DNA from: an uncultured Succinatimonas sp.
GTDB lineage: Bacteria; Pseudomonadota; Gammaproteobacteria; Enterobacterales; Succinivibrionaceae
Assembly: GCA_937896115.1 (NCBI GenBank)
Contig: CALBLB010000245.1
Span: forward strand, 1-12,054
DNA: 12,054 nt
Direction of reading: 5' to 3'
Shown: positions 7,090-12,054 of the stretch, one piece after another
Layout of the letters: the number at the start of each line of letters is the position of its first letter
Position numbering within the stretch: the first letter of the stretch is position 1
Notes under the pieces: model-generated
Database searches by the model: none
Seen by the model: the letters and a program-made list of their open reading frames with translations, nothing else
Told to the model about the DNA's origin: nothing
Program-made: the position numbers and the translations under genes

Positions 7090-8474
7090 TTGGGGATCCA
7101 AAAAGCTCGAGGTCTGAAATAACGTATCAACTTGCGCACTTGTTTTTGATCATTTAGGAAAAACAAAGCATGATCGCCTTCTTGAAATTTAAAATTGTCA
7201 TCTGGTCGGATGACGCGTTCATTGCGTAACACCAGCCCCATATTAGTCCCGGATGGTAGAGAAAGTTCTGCTGGCTTACGTCCGATGACCCTGCTTGAAA
7301 AATGGGAGCCCTCTATTACCAATTCGACTGCTTCTGATTGTCCTTTGCGAAATAAACGCATGTTTTCAACACCCTCTTGACGTATGTTGGAGAGTAGCGC
7401 AGATACGGTAGCTTCGTTAGGAGTTACCACCGTATCTATTTCGCTTGCGGTGTTTTCTGCAAGACGGTTGTATCCTTCTCCGCGTATTATGGCCATGGTT
7501 CTCACATTGTGTAATCTATGCATAAGCATGGAAGCCATAATGTTACTTTCATCGCTAGGTGAGGCTGCAATAAAGATATCAGAGCGCTGCAGTTGTTCTT
7601 CGTTCATGAATTCAAGACTTGTAGGATCGGCGTTGTATATTTCAACTTCCGAACCGTACAGTCTGTCGGAAATACGTAATGCCCGATCGGTGCTAGGCTC
7701 AATCAATTTGACACGAAAACGTTCTGATAATCTGACTGCCAATGCATCAGCCACATGAGTACCCCCGGCAATGGCAATCTCACGACCGCCGCCGTGTAGA
7801 GGTTTTAAAGCAGAAAGTTGGCTTAAGGCTCTTTCGGTTTGGCAACAGAAAAAAACTTCGTCGTCTGGTGCAATAAATTCTCCTCGGAATCCGTCTAAAT
7901 ATTTGCCGTTGCGAAAAACCGATAACAGCGAGGCTTTGTTTTCATAGCTTTCAAATTCGCTGTATGTGTGTCCTATGAGTTTTCCTTTTAATTGACATTT
8001 AGCCGATATCACCGTGAGCATGCCGTCAAAAAACACCGATACAGCTGAAGCTCCTGGTAAGTCAATGAGCCTGGCGATGTCATCGGTGGCTATATGTTCT
8101 GGGCAGATGACGTGATCTATGGGAATACCGTGATCCCCGAAGATTTCATCGGCTTCTTGTAGGTAGTCTGACGAGCGAATGCGGGCAATGCGGCGTGGAA
8201 TATGAAAAAGAAAAGCTCCGATGGAACAGGCGGTGATATTAACTTCGTCGTCAGCTGTAGCTGCTACCAAAAGTTCAGTATTTTCGGCGCCTGCATTACG
8301 TAGTACAACGGGAGATGAAGGATTACCCTGAACAACACGCAGATCTATGCGCATGGCAATGCGGTCCAATTCAGCAGAAGGTTTATCTACCAAAGTAACG
8401 GCATGTCCAGAGTTGGCAAGGTACGTAGCAAGTTCTGTTCCTACGTATCCAGCTCCCAGAATTATGATTTTCAT
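7083..8474 (-). CDS. trkA: Trk system potassium uptake regulator TrkA (two RCK domains)
   Basis: Peripheral cytoplasmic protein that binds NAD(H) and gates the TrkH channel. At 463 aa it matches E. coli TrkA (458 aa) throughout and has two tandem RCK units, each a Rossmann (TrkA-N) domain plus a TrkA-C domain. In the first, GAGYVG at 7-12 is a perfect GxGxxG motif, with D30 at the end of the second strand as expected for NAD. In the second, the matching place reads GGTHVA (237-242), so two of the three glycines are lost, although the strand-end acid E259 remains. HVICPE...LIDLPGA (121-142) and VVTPNEATVSALL (349-361) are strongly conserved. It starts 19 nt after rsmB with no clear Shine-Dalgarno sequence, and its stop overlaps trkH. 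Confidence 0.95.
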   Translation of the reverse strand: MKIIILGAGYVGTELATYLANSGHAVTLVDKPSAELDRIAMRIDLRVVQGNPSSPVVLRNAGAENTELLVAATADDEVNITACSIGAFLFHIPRRIARIRSSDYLQEADEIFGDHGIPIDHVICPEHIATDDIARLIDLPGASAVSVFFDGMLTVISAKCQLKGKLIGHTYSEFESYENKASLLSVFRNGKYLDGFRGEFIAPDDEVFFCCQTERALSQLSALKPLHGGGREIAIAGGTHVADALAVRLSERFRVKLIEPSTDRALRISDRLYGSEVEIYNADPTSLEFMNEEQLQRSDIFIAASPSDESNIMASMLMHRLHNVRTMAIIRGEGYNRLAENTASEIDTVVTPNEATVSALLSNIRQEGVENMRLFRKGQSEAVELVIEGSHFSSRVIGRKPAELSLPSGTNMGLVLRNERVIRPDDNFKFQEGDHALFFLNDQKQVRKLIRYFRPRAFWIPKW

Positions 8475-8493
8475 AACTATTAGAACGAAGAAA

Positions 8494-9951
8494 TCAGCTT
8501 TTCTTTATAAAACGAGCGTAGAAGAAGCCGTCTCCTCCGTCATCTCCTGGCAAAAGCTGTTTAAATCCTGTCATGGTTCCGTGATCGTCAAAAGGTAATA
8601 ATTCAACGTTTGAATGACGTTTTAAGAAAGATTTAACTTGTTCTTCGTTTTCTTCTTTGAGTATAGAGCAGGTTGAATAGACTAAGATCCCGTTTGGCTT
8701 TAATAAAGCTAAAGCATGATCCAACATAGTCGACTGAGTTGCAGTCAAAATATCTATGTCTTTGGCTCTCCTTAACCATTTGATATCAGGATGACGTCTG
8801 ATCACTCCGGTACCTGAACACGGAGCATCTAATAGGATTTTGTCGTAATCATTGCCAAGAAGAGTTAGATCATTATCCGAAGTAAAATCGCAGATAATGC
8901 ATTTTGGATTACGTTTTAGTCTTTGGAAGTTTTTTTGGGCTGACATCAGGCGTTCGGCGTCACAATCTGCACAGAACAGCTGAATATCAGGACAAAGATT
9001 CATTAACTGTGCGCTTTTACCGCCAGGAGCACAACATGCATCAAGTATCTTCTCTCCTGTTTTTGGTTCAAGCAAAGGTGCGGCCATTTGTGCAGATACG
9101 TCCTGTACACTTACCAATCCCTGATTGAAAAGAGGCAATTCATCGGTGCTTACGGGGGTTAAGAGCATCAGAGCATCATCGGCTTTGTCACTTCTTTGAT
9201 ATTCAATACCCTTGTTTTTTAGGATCGTAATATATTCGTCTACACTTATTTTTGAGCTTTCAACTCTAATCCATAACGGTGCATGTTCGTTTTGATTTTT
9301 TAGAATTTTTTCAAGATCGGCAGGGTATTTTTTTTCTAAATTCTTATATAACCAGTCTGGTGTTGAATAAAGGATTTCGGGAGTTTTTCCTTCTTTATTA
9401 ATTTCAGCTTTTTCCCGAAGAAAACGACGTAATACGGCGTTCACCATACCTGTCATGTTTTTGCATTTGCACAGTTGACAAGCTCCTACGGTTGAGGCTA
9501 CGACAGCATGCGAAGGAATTCTGGTAAAAACGATCTGATACAGAGCACACAACAATAATGCACGGCTGTTTTCAAATCGTTTGGTAATGCTGTGATCCAG
9601 AAGGTCTTTTAGTCTTTCAGAAAGAAGACGACGGTGCCTTAAGGTTCCGTAGACAATTTCCTGAACTAAAGCACGATCTCTGGCATCCATATTCTGCAGG
9701 TAAAAAGGCAGAGTTTTGGTAAGAGATTTTCCGTTTTCAACTGCAGCAACAGCCATGGCAGCAGCGGCGCGCGTGGCAGAACCGGTAGCTGTTTGTTTCT
9801 TTATTCCTACCGGCGCATTGCGTTTTATTGCATAGTGAGGATTTTTTTTTGTCAGTTTAACGGATGTATTTTTTTTAAGATGCAGAACAGTTGCAGTCAA
9901 AACTCTTTCCCTCGAATTTCTGCGGACAAGATCTGGCAAAATCAGCCGCAT
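8494..9951 (-). CDS. rsmB: 16S rRNA (cytosine-967-C5)-methyltransferase RsmB
   Basis: S-adenosylmethionine-dependent enzyme that methylates C967 of 16S rRNA in the 30S subunit. A NusB-like RNA-binding domain occupies about 60-185 and the methyltransferase domain about 225-485. DACCAPGGKS (304-313) is the SAM-binding motif; C378 in DAPCSGTG and C428 in YSTCS are the two conserved cysteines of the m5C enzymes. It ends in GDGFFYARFIKK, as in E. coli. From ATG 9951 the protein has 485 residues against 429 in E. coli; the extra part is a basic N-terminal stretch before RAAAAMAVAAVENGKSL, where homology begins. ATG 9951 has AGGG 8 nt upstream and overlaps fmt by 77 nt. TTG 9900 has GAGGG 8 nt upstream and would give 468 residues with a 26-nt overlap. 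The function is secure, the start is not. Confidence 0.93.
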   Translation of the reverse strand: MRLILPDLVRRNSRERVLTATVLHLKKNTSVKLTKKNPHYAIKRNAPVGIKKQTATGSATRAAAAMAVAAVENGKSLTKTLPFYLQNMDARDRALVQEIVYGTLRHRRLLSERLKDLLDHSITKRFENSRALLLCALYQIVFTRIPSHAVVASTVGACQLCKCKNMTGMVNAVLRRFLREKAEINKEGKTPEILYSTPDWLYKNLEKKYPADLEKILKNQNEHAPLWIRVESSKISVDEYITILKNKGIEYQRSDKADDALMLLTPVSTDELPLFNQGLVSVQDVSAQMAAPLLEPKTGEKILDACCAPGGKSAQLMNLCPDIQLFCADCDAERLMSAQKNFQRLKRNPKCIICDFTSDNDLTLLGNDYDKILLDAPCSGTGVIRRHPDIKWLRRAKDIDILTATQSTMLDHALALLKPNGILVYSTCSILKEENEEQVKSFLKRHSNVELLPFDDHGTMTGFKQLLPGDDGGDGFFYARFIKKS

Positions 9952-10831
9952 TTACTCTACCCTTGCCAGGAGATTGCAGGACCTTTACCATGAGAGAACC
10001 GTCGGAGCAGGCTATTTCTATGCCTTCCTTGCCAAATGACAATATTTCTCCTGGGTGTTTATGTATTCCACTTGATATCGGGACTGCTTCGAAAATTTTG
10101 TAACATACCCCGTCAAGTGTTGCAGTTGCTACCGGCCACGGGTTAAGTCCGCGGATCATAAGATCAAGTTTCGTTGCACTTTGATAAAAATTCAGCGGAG
10201 ACATGTCTTTGGTGATTTTTTCGGCATAAGTGACCTTGTTCTCGTCCTGCGGAATGGCACGGATCGTCCCTGCCAGAATTGGACCTAAATATTTGAGTAA
10301 GGTTTGGGCGCCTAATTTAGCCAGTTTGTCAAAAAGCGTTCCAGAAGTGTCTTTTTTATCTATAGGCAAACTTTCGCTTACAAAAACATCACCTGCATCA
10401 AGTTTTCTTACAAGTTGCATGATGGAAATACCGGTTTTCTCACATCCGTCAAGCAAAGAGCGTTGAATAGGTGCGGCACCGCGGTAAGCAGGGAGCAGTG
10501 AACCGTGAACGTTTATACATCCCAGTCTGGGAGCATTGAGGATCCGTTCCGGAAGGATCATGCCGTAAGCTACCACAATACAGAGATCGGCATGCAATTC
10601 TTCAAAAGACAGTAACTCTTTTTCAGATTTGAAGTTTTCCGGAGTACGTACGTCAAGTCCGTGTTGTAGTGCCAGTTCTTTTACTGGCGAAGGAGTTAAA
10701 TGATGACCGCGTTTTGCAGGTCGATCAGGCATGGTGTATACAGCGCATGGTCGTATACCTGCATCAAGCAAAGCTTTAAGACTTATTGCAGCAAAGTCAG
10801 GAGTGCCTGCGAAAACGATTTTTTGATCCAT
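9875..10831 (-). CDS. fmt: Methionyl-tRNA formyltransferase
   Basis: Transfers the formyl group from 10-formyltetrahydrofolate to methionyl-initiator tRNA in the cytoplasm, allowing bacterial translation to start. The 318-residue protein aligns throughout with E. coli Fmt (315 aa). FAGTPDFAA opens the formyltransferase domain. The catalytic triad is N107 and H109 in INVHG plus D145 in KLDAGD, and SLLPAYRGAAPIQRS (111-125) carries the folate-site SLLP signature. The C-terminal tRNA-binding domain runs from about 205, with YAEKI and the NPWP motif at 230-233. AGAGG six nt before the ATG is a good ribosome site and begins inside the def stop codon region (TAAGAGG), so the two genes are tightly linked. 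The 3' end overlaps the rsmB start. Confidence 0.96.
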   Translation of the reverse strand: MDQKIVFAGTPDFAAISLKALLDAGIRPCAVYTMPDRPAKRGHHLTPSPVKELALQHGLDVRTPENFKSEKELLSFEELHADLCIVVAYGMILPERILNAPRLGCINVHGSLLPAYRGAAPIQRSLLDGCEKTGISIMQLVRKLDAGDVFVSESLPIDKKDTSGTLFDKLAKLGAQTLLKYLGPILAGTIRAIPQDENKVTYAEKITKDMSPLNFYQSATKLDLMIRGLNPWPVATATLDGVCYKIFEAVPISSGIHKHPGEILSFGKEGIEIACSDGSLMVKVLQSPGKGRVNAADFARSCPQKFEGKSFDCNCSAS

Positions 10832-10841
10832 TGCAAGCCTC

Positions 10842-11375
10842 TTATTCTTTGGAAGATTGTCTGTCTTTTAATATTTTTCCGAATTTCTTTTTTAAGCGAT
10901 CACGCTTTAGTCTTGAAAGGTGGTCAATAAAGAGTTTCCCTGAAAGATGTTCTATTTCGTGTTGCATGCATATGGCAAGCAGTCCTTCGACATTTTCCAT
11001 AGCGTGGTGATTGCCGCTGATATCCTGAAAGGATACTGAGATTTTGTCAAAACGTTCGATTTTATCCTGATACCCTGGAACAGATAAACAACCTTCTTCG
11101 GATTCAACTTGGTGATCTGATACGGCGGTGATTTTAGGGTTGACCATGATCAATGGATTTTTACCTTGTTGACCGTTGTCATCAGGAATATCGATTACTA
11201 CTAATCTTTGATTGATACCTATTTGCGGAGCTGCAAGGCCTATACCTTCTTCGGCATACATTGTTTCAAACATGTCGTCGGTAAGGGATTTGAGTTTCGG
11301 ACCAAATTCAGACACTTCTGTATTTGGAAGTCTGAGTCTTTCGTCGGGAAAAATAACTATTTCACGGATTGCCAT
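10842..11375 (-). CDS. def: Peptide deformylase
   Basis: Metal (iron) hydrolase that removes the N-formyl group from new proteins at the ribosome. All three family motifs are present: GIGLAAPQ at 44-51, EGCLS at 94-98 and QHEIEHLSG at 138-146. C96, H139 and H143 are the metal ligands and E140 is the catalytic base. With 177 residues it is close to E. coli Def (169 aa). ATG 11375 is the right start: GAGG lies 5 nt before it (11384-11381), and the protein then begins MAIREIVIFPDERL, like E. coli. The frame stays open for 27 more codons upstream to another ATG at 11456, but those residues match nothing in the family. It heads the def-fmt-rsmB-trkA-trkH run, so formyl addition and removal are encoded side by side. 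Confidence 0.96.
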   Translation of the reverse strand: MAIREIVIFPDERLRLPNTEVSEFGPKLKSLTDDMFETMYAEEGIGLAAPQIGINQRLVVIDIPDDNGQQGKNPLIMVNPKITAVSDHQVESEEGCLSVPGYQDKIERFDKISVSFQDISGNHHAMENVEGLLAICMQHEIEHLSGKLFIDHLSRLKRDRLKKKFGKILKDRQSSKE

Positions 11376-11398
11376 AATTACCTCGGTTATACGTGCAG

Positions 11399-11425
11399 AT
11401 TTTAACATTAAGAATGCTTTGACAC
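11399..11425 (-). promoter_or_regulatory. Weak candidate promoter for the def operon
   Basis: On the minus strand GTGTCA (11425-11420) and TAAAAT (11404-11399) match the sigma-70 consensus at four and five of six positions, but the spacer is only 15 nt. It would start transcription a few nucleotides before the def ribosome site. No better pair was found by eye in the 153-nt gap, and transcription from beyond the upstream gene is possible. Confidence 0.2.
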
Positions 11426-11460
11426 GTAGACTGATAACAAATCGGATTTTTCCCAAGACT

Positions 11461-11496
11461 TACATCCTTCTTAATCCAGGGAAAAAGAAGGATGTA
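11461..11496. terminator. Perfect 12-bp hairpin downstream of the peptidase-like gene
   Basis: TACATCCTTCTT at 11461-11472 and AAGAAGGATGTA at 11485-11496 form a perfect 12-bp stem with a 12-nt loop. It lies 32 nt after the stop of the upstream minus-strand gene and 85 nt before def, where a terminator is expected. The stem is poor in GC (four of twelve pairs) and no T-run follows on the minus strand (AGTCTTGGG comes next), so it is not a textbook intrinsic terminator. It could instead protect a 3' end or serve as an operator for def. Confidence 0.45.
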
Positions 11497-11528
11497 TTCG
11501 GTAATTTTTCTGTTGAGGCTTTCTGGGA

Positions 11529-12054
11529 TCACATTTCTCCGTAGGTTATGTCGTTCCCTTTTATTTTTATGAAAGAAACATCGGAAAGAGCTTCATTTCC
11601 TTGAATATCGGACATGCTGAACATATAAGCATAGGTACCATCTGGAAGTTCTTTGTCATTAAGTTCCCAATTTTTGCTTAAGGCAAAAGTTTCTACTTGT
11701 ACTTCTGAAGTATCCTGTTCGCCGTTGTTCATCCTTTGCATTAAGGTAGTGATTTTGTCTCCTGATTTAAGCTTGATCAGATTTTTATCAGGCATTCCTG
11801 CAGAATTTATTCTTCTTGCTCCTAATACCACGTATTTTTTTGCTTTGAAATCGTATAAAGCTTCTATGCTTGATTTGATCCCGTTTAATATCACCGGAAT
11901 GGAATAATAGTTGTAATCTTCAAGATCTGCTGTAGTTTCCAAAAACACCATATGTCCGTCTAAAGCAGGCCAGGTGCCGTTAAAGTTGTCACGGAAGATA
12001 CCGTTATCCCAATCCTGATCCATATCTATGTCGTCACCGAAAACAGTAACCTCA
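11529..12054 (-). CDS. C-terminal part of a putative clostripain-like (C11) cysteine peptidase, 5' end outside the window
   Basis: The frame is open to the right edge, so only the last 174 residues are seen, ending YGEM before TGA. The methionine at 12023 is internal: ten more in-frame residues (EVTVFGDDID) precede it. The visible part is acidic and looks like a beta-rich secreted-protein domain, with no membrane segment. The sequence pattern FNGTWPALDGHMVFLE, then YYSIPVILNG, then YVVLGARR and GMPDKNLIKLKSGDKIT, matches what I recall of the domain that follows the catalytic part of clostripain-related C11 peptidases in gut bacteria. The catalytic His/Cys region is not in the window, so activity cannot be judged. 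The family call comes from remembered pattern similarity and could be wrong. Confidence 0.55.
   Translation of the reverse strand, partial: EVTVFGDDIDMDQDWDNGIFRDNFNGTWPALDGHMVFLETTADLEDYNYYSIPVILNGIKSSIEALYDFKAKKYVVLGARRINSAGMPDKNLIKLKSGDKITTLMQRMNNGEQDTSEVQVETFALSKNWELNDKELPDGTYAYMFSMSDIQGNEALSDVSFIKIKGNDITYGEM

Noticed and set aside
11390..11428. TACGTG/CACGTA inverted repeat before def
   Set aside because: Six-bp arms 27 nt apart are expected by chance and match no known operator.
11376..11456. Upstream in-frame ATG giving a 204-residue Def
   Set aside because: The extra 27 residues match nothing in the family, and ATG 11375 has a strong GAGG site and the expected N-terminus.
1..12054. 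CRISPR arrays, insertion sequences, integrase or attachment sites
   Set aside because: No regularly spaced repeats, transposase-like frames or terminal inverted repeats were seen; the genes are intact core genes.

Overview
The window holds eight complete protein genes and one gene cut by the right edge. All but the first lie on the minus strand. Gene content and order (def-fmt-rsmB-trkA-trkH, plus prlC and an RNase II that aligns end to end with the enterobacterial enzyme) point to a gammaproteobacterium. The moderately AT-rich composition, the menaquinone gene menA and a clostripain-like protein suggest an anaerobic or gut lineage such as Succinivibrionaceae; that last step is inference from memory of related genomes, not a search.

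Layout from left to right. Positions 1-112 are an AT-rich leader. Then comes prlC (oligopeptidase A, +). It converges on rnb (RNase II, -), and a 9-bp hairpin between them looks like a shared terminator. Upstream of rnb is a 333-nt stretch with no convincing gene, but with a consensus -10 box, several palindromes, hairpins and a 9-bp inverted repeat near its two ends. Next, reading leftwards on the minus strand from about 11,375, is a compact run: def (peptide deformylase), fmt (Met-tRNA formyltransferase), rsmB (16S rRNA m5C967 methyltransferase), trkA and trkH (K+ uptake), then menA after a 40-nt gap. Gaps or overlaps from def to trkH are 10 nt, a 77-nt overlap (26 nt if rsmB starts later), 19 nt and a 7-nt overlap, so co-transcription is likely. 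A 153-nt gap with a perfect 12-bp hairpin separates def from the 3' end of a gene whose product resembles the C-terminal domain of clostripain-family (C11) cysteine peptidases.

The genes serve two linked themes. Fmt puts the formyl group on initiator tRNA, Def removes it from new proteins, RsmB methylates the 30S P-site region, PrlC degrades peptides and RNase II degrades mRNA. TrkA and TrkH form the K+ uptake system, and MenA makes the quinone for anaerobic respiration.

This is mostly ordinary core genome. I found no convincing new multi-gene system. The points most worth checking are the rnb leader, the 12-bp hairpin before def, the peptidase-like neighbour, the basic tail on RNase II, the degenerate second nucleotide motif of TrkA and the uncertain start of RsmB.
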